This document shows, piece after piece, positions 1 through 9,179 of a stretch of 64,000 nt of DNA. The notes under the pieces were generated by a model, which made no database searches, was not told the DNA's origin, and saw nothing but the letters and a program-made list of their open reading frames with translations. Origin of the DNA: Sphingomicrobium sp. GTDB lineage: Bacteria; Pseudomonadota; Alphaproteobacteria; Sphingomonadales; Sphingomonadaceae. The translations under genes were made by a program, and so were the position numbers. How positions within the stretch are numbered: the stretch's first letter is position 1; the number at the start of each line of letters is the position of its first letter. The stretch spans positions 62,001 to 126,000 of the forward strand of contig DATCMI010000001.1 in the NCBI GenBank assembly GCA_036563485.1. The letters run 5' to 3'.

Positions 1-91
1 AGGCGGACGGTGGAAGCTTCGACATTCGGCGCTCGAGCGCCCCAAGCAAGCGACTCGCGCGCCCGTGACCCGGACGAAGGAGGCTTGCAAC

Positions 92-2125
92 ATGGTCGAC
101 ACCAAGGCTGGAGAAGCAAAAGGCACCCGAGTTATCGCGCTGGTGGGACCCGCCGGCGCAGGAAAGACCAGCCTTGCCGAGGCCATGCTGTTCGCAGCCG
201 GCGCCGCCGACCGTCTAGGGTCGACGGCCAACGGCTCCAGCATCGGCGATTTCAGCCCCGAGAGCCGGCAGCGCGGCGGCTCGACCGAACTCAACCTCTA
301 CCACTTCGATTATCTCGGTGAGTCCTTCGCGATCCTGGACTGTCCGGGATCCGTCGGCTTTGCCGCCGACGGGGCGAGAGCGCTGGCGGTCGCGGATGTC
401 GCGATCGTCGTCGTCGATCCCGACCCTGCCCGAGCGCCGCTTGCCGCGCCGGCGCTCCGCGCCCTCGACGAACTCGGCATTCCGCACCTCGTCTTCGTCA
501 ACCGCATTGACCAGGCACATGGCCGCATTCACGACTTGCTGACGGCGCTGCAGCCGATGAGCGTGTCGCCTCTGATCGCGCGTCAGATTCCGATCTGGGA
601 CGGCGAGAAAGTCGGTGGGTTCATCGACCTCGCGCTCGAATATGCATTCAAATACCGGCCGGGACAGGAGTCCGAGCGGATCGACATTCCCGCGGACCTG
701 AAGGACGACGAGGTCCGCGAGCGTACCCACATGCTCGAGCAACTCGCCGATCATGACGACGAACTGCTCGAACAACTGCTGATGGACGAACAGCCGCTGC
801 GCGAAAAAGTGCTCCAGGATCTGGCGCGCGAGACCGGCGAAAGCCTCGGCGTCTCGGTGCTGTTCGGCTCGGCGAACAGCTCGTGGGGGGTGCGCCGCCT
901 GCTCAAGGCCATGCGCCACGAAGCGCCGTCGCCGGAACGCGCCGCCAGCCGCCTCTCGGTCGCCTCCCCGTCCATGTACGTGTTCAAGGTCGTTCACGGT
1001 TCGATCGGCCGCCTGGCGATGGCGCGAGTGCTGGGCGGAAGCATATCCGAAGGCACCGACCTCAAGACCGTCGAGGGCCACGCCCGCGCCGGATCGCTGT
1101 TCAAGGTGCAGGGCGAAAAGACCAGCAAAATGGCAGCAGCGCGCAGCGGCGACGTCGTCGCCGTCGCGAAAGTCGACAATGTAACCGCCGGCCAATGGCT
1201 CTCGACAGGCGAGCTGCCGCCCTTGGTGGAGGTCGAATATCCGGCGCGCAATTGCGCATTCGCGATCGAGCCGGCCGACCGCAAGGACGACGTGAAGCTG
1301 TCCGGCGCGCTACATCGACTAAGCGAAGAAGATGGCGCCCTGATCGTCGAACATGACGAGGCCAATCACGAAATCCGCCTCCGCGGAATCAACGACGAAC
1401 ATCTCAACACGGTGATTGCGCGGCTGAAGCGGCGCTTCGGGGTGGAGGTGAAGAGCCATCCGCCGGCGATCGGCTACCGCGAATCGATCCGCAGGTCGGT
1501 GACTCAGAAGGGGCGCCACAAGAAGCAGTCGGGCGGCCACGGCCAGTTCGGCGACGTCATCATCGAAGTGAAGCCGCTGCCGCGCGGCTCCGGCTTCATA
1601 TTCGAAGAGCGGATCCATGGCGGCTCGGTGCCGAAGCAGTGGATTCCGGCGGTCGAGGATGGTGTTCGCGAGGCGATGGCCAAGGGGCCGCTCGGCTTCG
1701 AAGTGGTCGATTGCCACGTGGCGCTCGTCGACGGCAGCTATCATAGCGTCGACAGCTCGGAACTGGCGTTTCGCCTGGCGGGACGGATCGCCATGCAGGA
1801 AGCGCTTGCCGCCGCGCAGCCGCACCTGCTCGAGCCGATGCACAAGCTGACGGTCGTCTGCCCGTCCAGCGCCACCAGCCGCATCACGTCGGCGGTTGCC
1901 GGCCGGCGCGGACAGATGCTCGGCATGGCGCCGCGCGACGGTTGGACCGGTTGGGACCGCGTCGAGGCGCTGATCCCGGAAGCCGAGCTGTCGGGCCTCG
2001 AGGCGGAGCTTCGCTCCCAGAGCCAGGGCCTGGCGACCTATGAAGCCGAGTTCGACCATCTGGCCGAGCTGAATGGCCCGCTCGCCGAGAAGGTGGTGCA
2101 GCAGCGGGTGCCGGAACCCGCTTAG
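92..2125 (+). CDS. EF-G-like translation GTPase paralogue
   Basis: Protein of 677 residues with the domain order of elongation factor G: G domain, domain II, then the domain IV/V part with the segment HKKQSGGHGQFG, which matches the conserved HKKQSGG of EF-G. The P-loop GPAGAGKTS lies at about residues 19-27 and the NRID (NKxD-like) box at 137-140. The G3 box reads DCPGS (about 83-87) where canonical EF-G has DTPGH, so the catalytic histidine position is Ser. The ATG at 92 is preferred over an in-frame GTG at 65 because AAGGAGG lies 8 bases before it. It is slightly shorter than ordinary EF-G (about 690-700). This is the family of EF-G-like paralogues in many alphaproteobacteria, and its role in translation is not established. 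The housekeeping fusA would be elsewhere. Its stop overlaps the stop of the convergent HAD gene. Confidence 0.85.
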   Translation: MVDTKAGEAKGTRVIALVGPAGAGKTSLAEAMLFAAGAADRLGSTANGSSIGDFSPESRQRGGSTELNLYHFDYLGESFAILDCPGSVGFAADGARALAVADVAIVVVDPDPARAPLAAPALRALDELGIPHLVFVNRIDQAHGRIHDLLTALQPMSVSPLIARQIPIWDGEKVGGFIDLALEYAFKYRPGQESERIDIPADLKDDEVRERTHMLEQLADHDDELLEQLLMDEQPLREKVLQDLARETGESLGVSVLFGSANSSWGVRRLLKAMRHEAPSPERAASRLSVASPSMYVFKVVHGSIGRLAMARVLGGSISEGTDLKTVEGHARAGSLFKVQGEKTSKMAAARSGDVVAVAKVDNVTAGQWLSTGELPPLVEVEYPARNCAFAIEPADRKDDVKLSGALHRLSEEDGALIVEHDEANHEIRLRGINDEHLNTVIARLKRRFGVEVKSHPPAIGYRESIRRSVTQKGRHKKQSGGHGQFGDVIIEVKPLPRGSGFIFEERIHGGSVPKQWIPAVEDGVREAMAKGPLGFEVVDCHVALVDGSYHSVDSSELAFRLAGRIAMQEALAAAQPHLLEPMHKLTVVCPSSATSRITSAVAGRRGQMLGMAPRDGWTGWDRVEALIPEAELSGLEAELRSQSQGLATYEAEFDHLAELNGPLAEKVVQQRVPEPA

Positions 2126-2925
2126 GCGAGCCCGTCGACGACCGCCACCGGGCGCCAGTCGCCAAGTTGGTGCTCGGCCGCGAAGTCGTCCGGAAACTTC
2201 TCGCCGGCATGAATGCCGCCGGCGACGAAGACCGCGGCGAGCCCTGCCTTGGCGGCGCCGAGTATGTCTGTCTGCAGGCTGTCGCCGACTGCCAGCACTT
2301 GCTCGCGCGGTGGATTGCCGGCGCGGCTCAGCGCATGGGCATAGATCGCCGGGAACGGCTTGCCGTACCAGGTCACCTCCCCGCCGAGCGCTTCGTAAAT
2401 GTCGGCCAGAGCGCCGGCGCAAGCCTCGCGCACCCCGCCGCGGACGACGACGCGATCGGGGTTCAGGCAATGCAGGCGCACGGACCGCGAGGCGAGCTGC
2501 CGCAGCTCGTCGCCGTAGCTTCGAGGGTCGAGCTGTCCTTCACGAAGGCCCGTGCAGCCGACGTCCGTGAACTGATCGTCTGCGGCGATGGCCACCCCCC
2601 TGCCCTCGAGCACCGCGCGGTCCGATGCCGTGCCGATAAAGCCGACCGGGCGCCCGAGTGCCTTTAGAGCGGTGATGCCGGCTTCGCCGCTGGTCGAGAT
2701 TGCGTCCCAGCAATCTTCGGGGAGCCCGATGCGCTGCAACTGCTCACGTACTGCCTCGGCCGTCCGCGGTGCATTCGTCAGCAGCACGACGCACCGCCCC
2801 TGCCCGCGCCACTCGCGCAAGCGCTCCGAAGCGTTCGGATAGAGCTGCACGCCGTCGTGCACGACGCCCCAGATATCGCAGAGGATGACGCTGTAGCGCG
2901 CGTCGAGATTGTCCCAGAAGCTCAT
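2122..2925 (-). CDS. HAD-superfamily class IIA hydrolase (TIGR01459 type)
   Basis: 267-residue NagD/phosphoglycolate-phosphatase-like HAD protein. The N-terminal motif is DIWGVVHDG (nucleophile Asp at residue 17). The usual second acid of DxD is replaced by Trp, as is typical of the TIGR01459 subfamily of class IIA HAD proteins. A later region with VGDSLQTDILGAAKAG gives the acidic motif for Mg2+ and phosphate binding. The expected activity is phosphatase on a small phosphorylated metabolite; the substrate is unknown. It is a single gene, with its stop overlapping the convergent EF-G-like gene and its start facing the symporter gene. Confidence 0.85.
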   Translation of the reverse strand: MSFWDNLDARYSVILCDIWGVVHDGVQLYPNASERLREWRGQGRCVVLLTNAPRTAEAVREQLQRIGLPEDCWDAISTSGEAGITALKALGRPVGFIGTASDRAVLEGRGVAIAADDQFTDVGCTGLREGQLDPRSYGDELRQLASRSVRLHCLNPDRVVVRGGVREACAGALADIYEALGGEVTWYGKPFPAIYAHALSRAGNPPREQVLAVGDSLQTDILGAAKAGLAAVFVAGGIHAGEKFPDDFAAEHQLGDWRPVAVVDGLA

Positions 2926-3018
2926 GGAGCCCGCCTAGGCGGAACCAGCCGCGAGGTGAAGGAATGGATTGCGCTCCCGCTGCTCACCCGCAATGAGTTG
3001 CCGCGGAGGAGAGCGGAT

Positions 3019-4335
3019 TTGGCGAAGAAACTGACCAGGTACATCCTGTTCGCTTTGGTGCTGGGCGTGATCGCCGGCTGGGCGATCAACTATGGCATCG
3101 ATGATGGGACGCCGGAGTCTGCGGAGCGGCTGAAGTCGATCGCGGGCTATCTCAGCATCGTCACCGCTTTGTTCCTGCGGCTGATCAAGATGATCATCGC
3201 GCCGCTGGTCTTTTCGACCCTGGTCGCCGGCATCGCCCATATGGGGGATGTCGCAGCGCTCGGGCGGGTCGGCATTCGGGCCATGGCCTGGTTCATCCTT
3301 GCCACGATCGTTTCGCTGACGCTCGGCCTGATCCTGGTGAACACGCTGCAGCCTGGCGTCGGGCTCAACCTTCCGCTTCCGCCAGTGAGCGCAGCGAGCG
3401 GCGTTGAAACCGCCGCGTTCAACCTCAAGGACTTCGTCACCCATTTGGTGCCGGCGTCGATCTTCGAGGCGATGAGTGGCAATGAGATCCTGCCGATCGT
3501 CGTCTTTTCGCTCTTCTTCGGTATCGCGCTGACCGCCATCGGCGAGCCCGGCCGGCCGATCGTTCGCGGCGTCGAGAGCCTGGTCAAGGTAATGCTCCAA
3601 GTCACCGACTATGTGATGCGCTTCGCCCCATTCGCGGTGTTCACCGCGGTCGCCAGCTCGATCGCCGAGCGGGGCCCGGAAATCATCCTCACCTTCGGCA
3701 AGTTCGTCGGCAGCTTCTACCTCGGCCTGGCGGTCCTCTGGTGCCTGCTGATCGGCGCCGCTTTCGTGCTGATCGGCGGCCGTACGCGGCACCTGGTCCG
3801 CTACATCCGCGATCCGATCGTTCTCGCCTTTTCGACGGCATCGAGCGAAGCGGCCTATCCGCGCACCCTCGAGGCGCTCGATCGCTTCGGAGTCCCGCCG
3901 CGGATCGCCAGCTTCGTCCTGCCGCTGGGCTATTCGTTCAACCTCGACGGCTCGATGATGTACATGACCTTCGCGACGATCTTCATCGCGCAGGCCTATG
4001 GCATCGACCTCACCATCGGCCAGGAAATCACCATGCTGCTGGTGATGATGGTGACGTCGAAGGGGATGGCTGGCGTTCCGCGCGCGAGCCTTGTCGTGAT
4101 CGCGGCGACGCTCGGCATGTTCAAGATCCCGGAAGCCGGGCTGCTGCTGATCCTCGCCGTCGACCACTTCCTCGACATGGGGCGTTCAGCCACGAACGTG
4201 GTCGGCAACGCTGTCGCTTCGACCGTCGTCGCCCGGTGGGAAGGCCAGCTCGACCCGCCGGAGACGGCGGAAATCGACCCGCTGCCCGCCCCTGCTCACC
4301 GACCGGCACCGCCGCCCGGCGCGGAGCGTTTTTAA
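3019..4335 (+). CDS. dicarboxylate/amino acid:cation symporter (DAACS family)
   Basis: Inner-membrane secondary transporter of about 438 residues in the GltP/DctA family, which takes up C4-dicarboxylates or glutamate/aspartate with Na+ or H+. Many hydrophobic segments are visible. The family signatures are present: the serine-rich hairpin TASSEAAYPR, the SFNLDGSMMY loop, and DHFLDMGRSATNVVGN near the C terminus. The frame is open upstream to 2857, overlapping the divergent HAD gene. The TTG at 3019 preceded by GGAGGAGAG is the more credible start, because it puts a short basic N terminus before the first membrane segment. The specific substrate cannot be told from sequence. The end overlaps the stop of the convergent methyltransferase. 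Confidence 0.88.
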   Translation: MAKKLTRYILFALVLGVIAGWAINYGIDDGTPESAERLKSIAGYLSIVTALFLRLIKMIIAPLVFSTLVAGIAHMGDVAALGRVGIRAMAWFILATIVSLTLGLILVNTLQPGVGLNLPLPPVSAASGVETAAFNLKDFVTHLVPASIFEAMSGNEILPIVVFSLFFGIALTAIGEPGRPIVRGVESLVKVMLQVTDYVMRFAPFAVFTAVASSIAERGPEIILTFGKFVGSFYLGLAVLWCLLIGAAFVLIGGRTRHLVRYIRDPIVLAFSTASSEAAYPRTLEALDRFGVPPRIASFVLPLGYSFNLDGSMMYMTFATIFIAQAYGIDLTIGQEITMLLVMMVTSKGMAGVPRASLVVIAATLGMFKIPEAGLLLILAVDHFLDMGRSATNVVGNAVASTVVARWEGQLDPPETAEIDPLPAPAHRPAPPPGAERF

Positions 4336-5174
4336 GGCGCGGTCGCCGTCCAGATCCAGGCTGCGGCGGGAAAGCTGACTGCTCCCGCCGCGCAATGCCG
4401 CTCCAGCACCGAGCGCATGCGCTCGGTCGCCCCGCGGCGGTCTTTCTCGTCCATCGCCGCCATAAGGCGCGCGGCCGGTCCGATTTCGCTGAAGAAGTCC
4501 AGCGCGTCCGCGACGGCGTTCCCGCCGTCCGCCGCAACATAAGTGAAGTCGATCGGCTGGGGCTCATGCGGCTCCCAGCCGGCCGCTTCGAGCAGCTCTC
4601 GAGCATAAGCCGGATCAGCGAAGGCGAAGCCGCTCGGCTCGCGACCAGGCGCCGGCACCTTTGTCCCCGCCACTGCGTCAGCGACCTCTACAGCCCAAGG
4701 GTTCAGCGACCAGTCGCGAAAACAGGAAAAAACAAGCGCTGCACCGCTGTTCGAGGCGGCGCGCAGCGCGGAGAACGCGCCGACCGGGTCGGCGAAGAAC
4801 ATGACGCCGTGGCGGGAGAAGACGAGGTCGAACGGCGCCTCGTCGGAAGCGCGCTCCGCGGCGTCGCCTATGACCACGCGGATGTTGCTTCTGCCGCCTG
4901 AGCGATCGCGGGCGATGGCGGCGAGGCTCGGCGAAATGTCGCAGGCGACGACGCTCGCTCGCGGACATGCGTCGGCGACATCGAGCGTGGTGGTGCCGGG
5001 GCCGCAGCCGACCTCGAATGCGTCGAAGTCCCTGTCCGGCGCGCACGCGACAATCGCGTCCACCAGTGGCTTCGAAAGGCCGCCGAGCCCGCGGTCCGTA
5101 TCCCGCCAACGCCGTCCCCAGATGTCGCCGTTCGCCCTTGCCCAGTCGGGCGCAGCAAGCTTGGCTTCACTCAT
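4332..5174 (-). CDS. class I SAM-dependent methyltransferase
   Basis: 280-residue protein with the SAM-binding glycine motif EVGCGPGTTTLDVA near residues 55-70, followed by an acidic strand (VACDIS) and a motif with DLVFSRHGVMFF, as in Methyltransf_11/25 domains. Its ATG overlaps the TGA of the upstream M24 peptidase gene (ATGA), so the two are probably translationally coupled. The frame extends further upstream, but that part lies inside the peptidase gene. The substrate is unknown; the general fold resembles trans-aconitate or small-molecule methyltransferases. Cytoplasmic. Confidence 0.85.
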   Translation of the reverse strand: MSEAKLAAPDWARANGDIWGRRWRDTDRGLGGLSKPLVDAIVACAPDRDFDAFEVGCGPGTTTLDVADACPRASVVACDISPSLAAIARDRSGGRSNIRVVIGDAAERASDEAPFDLVFSRHGVMFFADPVGAFSALRAASNSGAALVFSCFRDWSLNPWAVEVADAVAGTKVPAPGREPSGFAFADPAYARELLEAAGWEPHEPQPIDFTYVAADGGNAVADALDFFSEIGPAARLMAAMDEKDRRGATERMRSVLERHCAAGAVSFPAAAWIWTATAP

Positions 5175-6418
5175 CCGAACGGCTGTTCGATGCTGCTTGG
5201 CGGCTGGGAGAAGAACTTCGGCCCCGCCGCCGTCATGTAGAAGCAATCCTCGAGGCGCACGCCGAACTTGCCGGGAATGTAAATGCCCGGCTCGTTCGAG
5301 AAGCACATCCCCGCCGCCAGCGGCGTCTTCTCGCCGCGAACGAGGTTGACCGGCTCATGGCCCTCCATGCCGATGCCGTGGCCCGTGCGGTGCGACAGCC
5401 CGGGCAGCTTGTAGCCGGGCCCATAGCCCCAGCTTTCGTAAGCACGGCGCACGGCCTCGTCGACAGCGCCGGCGGGAACGCCGATCCGTGCCGCTGCGAA
5501 CGCGATCTGCTGGCCGCGGCGGACCTGGTCGAACACCTTGCGCTGTTCTGCGGTCGGCGCGCCGAAGGCAAAGGTGCGGGAAATGTCCGACTCATAGCCG
5601 TGGACGGAACAGCCGCAGTCCATCAGCACGACGTCGCCGCGCTTCAGCACCTGCGGCTTGCCGCTGCCGTGCGGGTAAGCGCTGGCTTCCCCGATCAGCA
5701 CCAGTGCGAACTCCGGGCTGCCACCGAGCGCAACGGTCGCCGTATCGACCAGCTTGCCGAAGTCGCGCGGCGTCATGCCCGCCCTGGCGCCGCGCCAGGC
5801 GTGCCGCATCGCCCGCTGAGTGATGTCGTTGGCGGCTTGCATCAGGGCGATCTCGTGCGGCGTCTTGATCATCCTCAGCGCGCGAACGACCGGATTGGCG
5901 CTGACGATGCGGACGCCCGGGAGCTGCTGCAGCAGGCGATCCGCGATGAAGAAGCGGTTGGTCTCCTCGAACCCGATCGGCGACCTTGCGGCCCCGCGCT
6001 CCCGCAGGAAATCGGCGACGAGCTTCAGCGGCTCTTCGTCCTCGTTCCAGGTGCGGATCTCTGCCGGGATGCCGAGGCTTTCGGCCACCGAAGGCCGCTC
6101 GAAGAACGGCGTGACGATGATCGGGTCGCCGCTAACCGGGATCACCGCGGCGGTGAGCCGTTCCGACCGCCACCATTGGACACCCGTGAGATATTCGAGG
6201 CTGGGACCGGCTTCGACCACCACGGCGCCGATTCCCGCCTGTTGCATCAGCGCGCGAGCACGGGCGATGCGCTCGAGGCGCTCGGCAGCGGAGATCGGCG
6301 GCGGGAGCTTGATGGGCTTGAGCGAATCTCGTACGGCGGCAAGCGCATGGCTTCCCGCCAATGCGGCGGCAGCGGCGAGCGCGCCTGTTCCCTGCAGAAA
6401 ATGTCGGCGTCGGATCAT
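5171..6418 (-). CDS. Tat-exported M24 metallopeptidase (Xaa-Pro aminopeptidase-like)
   Basis: Pita-bread-fold peptidase of about 415 residues. The metal-ligand regions are MDCGCSVHGYESDISR (two Asp), HRTGHGIGMEGHEP (His), CFSNEPGIYIPG (Glu) and VRLEDC (Glu), so the five-ligand dinuclear site looks complete. The N terminus, IRRRHFLQG followed by an Ala-rich stretch, is a twin-arginine signal, suggesting folded export to the periplasm. The ATG at 6418 has GAGG 5 bases upstream; an alternative GTG at 6448 would add 10 residues before the Tat motif. It likely removes N-terminal residues before proline from peptides. It is coupled by ATGA to the methyltransferase downstream. Confidence 0.85.
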   Translation of the reverse strand: MIRRRHFLQGTGALAAAAALAGSHALAAVRDSLKPIKLPPPISAAERLERIARARALMQQAGIGAVVVEAGPSLEYLTGVQWWRSERLTAAVIPVSGDPIIVTPFFERPSVAESLGIPAEIRTWNEDEEPLKLVADFLRERGAARSPIGFEETNRFFIADRLLQQLPGVRIVSANPVVRALRMIKTPHEIALMQAANDITQRAMRHAWRGARAGMTPRDFGKLVDTATVALGGSPEFALVLIGEASAYPHGSGKPQVLKRGDVVLMDCGCSVHGYESDISRTFAFGAPTAEQRKVFDQVRRGQQIAFAAARIGVPAGAVDEAVRRAYESWGYGPGYKLPGLSHRTGHGIGMEGHEPVNLVRGEKTPLAAGMCFSNEPGIYIPGKFGVRLEDCFYMTAAGPKFFSQPPSSIEQPFG

Positions 6419-6489
6419 TCCATCCTCGTGGATCAGCGGCTGAGACACTGTTGCACGGCTTGGCGCAATCGGCCAGCAGGCGCGCTCCC

Positions 6490-7752
6490 ATGTTCGAATC
6501 GGCTTTCAACGACGGCGTGAAGCGTCCCGGCACGCGCGAGATGACCGCGCTGCTCGCGGGGCTGATGGCGCTTAACGCCTTCGCAATCGACGCGATGATC
6601 CCGGCCTTGCCCGACATCGGCCGTTCGCTTCGCGTCCTTGACGCGAATGAGCGACAGCTGGTGGTCGTCGCCTACATGGCCGGCTTCGGCTCGACCCAGC
6701 TGATCTGGGGGCCGCTTGCCGACCGCTTCGGCCGCAAGCCGATCCTTGCCGCGGGCGTGACGCTCTATGCGATCTTCGCTCTGCTCTGCGGCTTCGCGTC
6801 GAGCTTTCCAATGCTGATCGCCGGACGCGTTGCGATGGGCGCCTCCGCCGCGGTGACCCGCGTCCTCGTGGTGGCGATGGTCCGCGACCTGTTCGAGGCC
6901 GAAGCGATGGCGCGGGTCATGAGCCTCGTCTTCATGGTCTTCATGCTGGTCCCGGTGCTTGCCCCCAATTTCGGCCAGGCGATCCTCCTCTTCGCGTCGT
7001 GGCGAGCGATCTTCTACGTCCTTGGCGCTTATGCGCTGATCATGTTCGTCTGGTCGTCGTGGCGGCTGCCGGAGACCCTGCATCCGGAATATCGCCGGTC
7101 CCTGAACTGGCGTGAGATCGGCGGTGCGGCGGTCGAGACGATGCGCGAGCCGCTTTCGCGCGGCTACACGCTGGCGCTGACCGTCACCTTCGCCTGCCTT
7201 GTCGCTTATATCTCGTCGATCCAGCAGATCGTCTTCGACGTGTTCAAGAAGCCGCAGCTGATCGGTGTCGTCTTCGCCGCGATCGCAGCGCCGATGGCGG
7301 TGGCGTCCTGGACCAATTCGCGGATCGTCGGCCGCTGCGGCCTGCGCCGGGTCGGGCATCTCGCGGCCGCTGCCCTGGTGGTCGTCACGGTCGTCCACGC
7401 CGTACTCGGGCTAAGCGGCTACGAAAGCCTCACTTTGTTCATCGTCATGCAGGCGCTGACCATGTGCTGCTTCGCGCTGACCTCGTCGAACCTCGGAACC
7501 CTGGCGATGGAGCATATGGCGCCAATCGCGGGCACCGCTTCGTCCGTCCAAGGCGTGGTCGGGACGCTCGGCGCCGCCTTCATCGGCTTCCTGATCGGCC
7601 AGCAGTTCGACGGCACCGTGGTGCCATTCCTGCTCGGCGTCGCCGCCTGCTCGATCGTCGCTTTCCTGATCATCGCCGCGACTGAGCCGAAGCAGCTGTT
7701 CGCGCGGATCCGTGTGGACAGCGAACAGCCGATCGCGACCGAAGCGGCCTAA
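6490..7752 (+). CDS. MFS drug efflux transporter, Bcr/CflA type
   Basis: 420-residue major facilitator protein with about 12 hydrophobic segments. The loop 2-3 signature ADRFGRKPIL is present, and the motif AFAIDAMIPALPDIG in helix 1 is characteristic of the DHA1 Bcr/CflA drug:H+ antiporters. An earlier in-frame start at 6361 would lie within the divergent peptidase gene, so the ATG at 6490 is chosen; it gives the usual N terminus. It probably exports drugs or metabolites from the cytoplasm; the substrate is not predictable. It converges with recA, with only 8 bases between the stops. Confidence 0.85.
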   Translation: MFESAFNDGVKRPGTREMTALLAGLMALNAFAIDAMIPALPDIGRSLRVLDANERQLVVVAYMAGFGSTQLIWGPLADRFGRKPILAAGVTLYAIFALLCGFASSFPMLIAGRVAMGASAAVTRVLVVAMVRDLFEAEAMARVMSLVFMVFMLVPVLAPNFGQAILLFASWRAIFYVLGAYALIMFVWSSWRLPETLHPEYRRSLNWREIGGAAVETMREPLSRGYTLALTVTFACLVAYISSIQQIVFDVFKKPQLIGVVFAAIAAPMAVASWTNSRIVGRCGLRRVGHLAAAALVVVTVVHAVLGLSGYESLTLFIVMQALTMCCFALTSSNLGTLAMEHMAPIAGTASSVQGVVGTLGAAFIGFLIGQQFDGTVVPFLLGVAACSIVAFLIIAATEPKQLFARIRVDSEQPIATEAA

Positions 7753-7760
7753 CCGCAACC

Positions 7761-8855
7761 CTATTCGGCGAGGTCGTCCTCGGCCCCGGGCCCGACCATC
7801 AGCGCCTCGCCGACTTCCTCGGTCTTGCCGCGAATGGCGTTCTCGATGCGCTGAGCCACGTCAGGGTTTTCCTTGAGATACTGCTTGGCATTCTCGCGGC
7901 CCTGGCCGATGCGGATGCTATCGTAGCTGAACCAGCTGCCCGACTTTTCGATCAGGCCGGCCTTGGCGCCCAGGTCGAGGATCTCGCCCATCTTGCTGAC
8001 GCCTTCGCCGTACATGATGTCGAATTCGACCTGCTTGAACGGCGGCGCCACCTTGTTCTTGACGACCTTCACGCGCGTCGCGTTGCCGACGATATCGTCG
8101 CGGTCCTTGATCTGGCCGGTCCGGCGGATGTCGAGGCGAACGGACGCGTAGAATTTCAGCGCATTGCCGCCGGTCGTCGTTTCCGGATTGCCGTACATGA
8201 CGCCGATCTTCATGCGCACCTGGTTGATGAAGATGACGGTGCAGCGTGAGCGGCTGATCGAGCCGGTCAATTTGCGCAGCGCCTGGCTCATTAGGCGCGC
8301 CTGGAGCCCGACGTGACTGTCGCCCATCTCGCCCTCGATCTCCGCGCGCGGGACCAAGGCAGCGACGGAGTCGATCACCAGCACGTCGATGGCGTTCGAG
8401 CGCACCAGCGTGTCGACGATCTCGAGCGCTTGTTCGCCCGTGTCCGGCTGCGACACGATCAGCTCGTCGATGTTCACGCCCAGCTTCTTGGCATAGACGG
8501 GATCGAGCGCATGCTCCGCATCGACAAAGGCAGCGGTGCCGCCGGTCTTCTGCGCTTCGGCGATCGCGTGCAGCGCAAGCGTGGTCTTGCCCGAGCTCTC
8601 GGGCCCGTAAATTTCGATGATGCGGCCGCGCGGCAAACCGCCGACGCCAAGCGCAATGTCGAGCCCGAGGCTTCCGGTCGAAACCGTCTCGATCTCGATC
8701 TTCTCACGGCTGCCGAGCTTCATCGCCGAGCCCTTGCCGAAAGCGCGGTCGATCTGCGCCAGCGCGGCTTCGAGCGCCTTTTGCCGGTCCGTGCCTGAAG
8801 TTGCCACTGTGCCCGATTCCAATCCGTTACCGATGACCTTGAGCTGCGCTGCCAT
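7761..8855 (-). CDS. recA: recombinase RecA
   Basis: 364-residue RecA. The Walker A motif is GPESSGKTT, the make-ATP-work helix and [19 protein letters not shown] Walker B region follow, and DNA-binding loop L2 contains [14 protein letters not shown]. The C terminus is acidic (PGAEDDLAE), which moderates DNA binding in the family. It promotes strand exchange in recombination and co-protease cleavage of LexA. The length is ordinary (E. coli 353). A GTTC-N7-GTTC box lies about 83-97 bases upstream of the start, so LexA control is expected. Confidence 0.99.
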   Translation of the reverse strand: MAAQLKVIGNGLESGTVATSGTDRQKALEAALAQIDRAFGKGSAMKLGSREKIEIETVSTGSLGLDIALGVGGLPRGRIIEIYGPESSGKTTLALHAIAEAQKTGGTAAFVDAEHALDPVYAKKLGVNIDELIVSQPDTGEQALEIVDTLVRSNAIDVLVIDSVAALVPRAEIEGEMGDSHVGLQARLMSQALRKLTGSISRSRCTVIFINQVRMKIGVMYGNPETTTGGNALKFYASVRLDIRRTGQIKDRDDIVGNATRVKVVKNKVAPPFKQVEFDIMYGEGVSKMGEILDLGAKAGLIEKSGSWFSYDSIRIGQGRENAKQYLKENPDVAQRIENAIRGKTEEVGEALMVGPGAEDDLAE

Positions 8856-8937
8856 GTCCCCTGCCTCCGTTCAAGCTGCAATCATCGACGGCCGAGCACC
8901 GCCTGTGGAGAAGTCATGTATCCTATTTGTTCTCGCG

Positions 8938-8952
8938 GAACAAGTAGGGAAC
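8938..8952 (-). promoter_or_regulatory. LexA (SOS) box of recA, alphaproteobacterial type
   Basis: On the recA strand the site reads GTTC-CCTACTT-GTTC, an exact fit to the direct-repeat GTTC-N7-GTTC operator known for alphaproteobacterial LexA. A partly overlapping inverted repeat, TTGTTC-TCGCG-GAACAA, lies at 8927-8943. The site sits between recA and the divergent small gene at 9011, so one operator could serve both. Confidence 0.85.
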
Positions 8953-9010
8953 GGAAACAGCCGTAGGAACTTGGCGGACGCCGCTGCGCTGTCGCTTCAG
9001 GAGGACCAAC

Positions 9011-9142
9011 ATGGCGCAGAAATCGGCAGGCGGTAATTCGGGCGGCATAGCGAAGAAGGGCGGCGACGAAGGCGCGCGCGGCGGCCGTGGCGGCGGCGGC
9101 AAGGGCGGGAGCGGCTCCGGCGGCGCGAAAAAAACCAAATAA
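9011..9142 (+). CDS. 43-residue Gly/Lys-rich small protein
   Basis: Short open frame ATG to TAA, preceded by a strong AGGAGG 6 bases before the start. The product is glycine-rich with scattered Lys and Arg, starts MAQKSAGGNS and ends GAKKTK. It has no hydrophobic stretch and is probably disordered. It resembles short basic Gly-rich hypothetical proteins often called in sphingomonads, but no domain can be assigned. It is divergent from recA and shares the intergenic region with the LexA box, so SOS induction is possible but only inferred. Confidence 0.6.
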   Translation: MAQKSAGGNSGGIAKKGGDEGARGGRGGGGKGGSGSGGAKKTK

Positions 9143-9179
9143 GCCGCTCAAGTCGACGCCTCGTAAGCGCGCGACGAAC

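Noticed and set aside
215-1195. Long open frame on the minus strand within the EF-G-like gene
   Set aside because: It is the opposite-strand shadow of a high-GC gene; it has Arg/His/Asp-rich composition and no domain, and no ribosome site.
2935-4167. Long minus-strand frame opposite the symporter gene
   Set aside because: Composition rich in Arg, Asp, Gln and His is typical of an antisense shadow; the symporter on the other strand has clear motifs and membrane segments.
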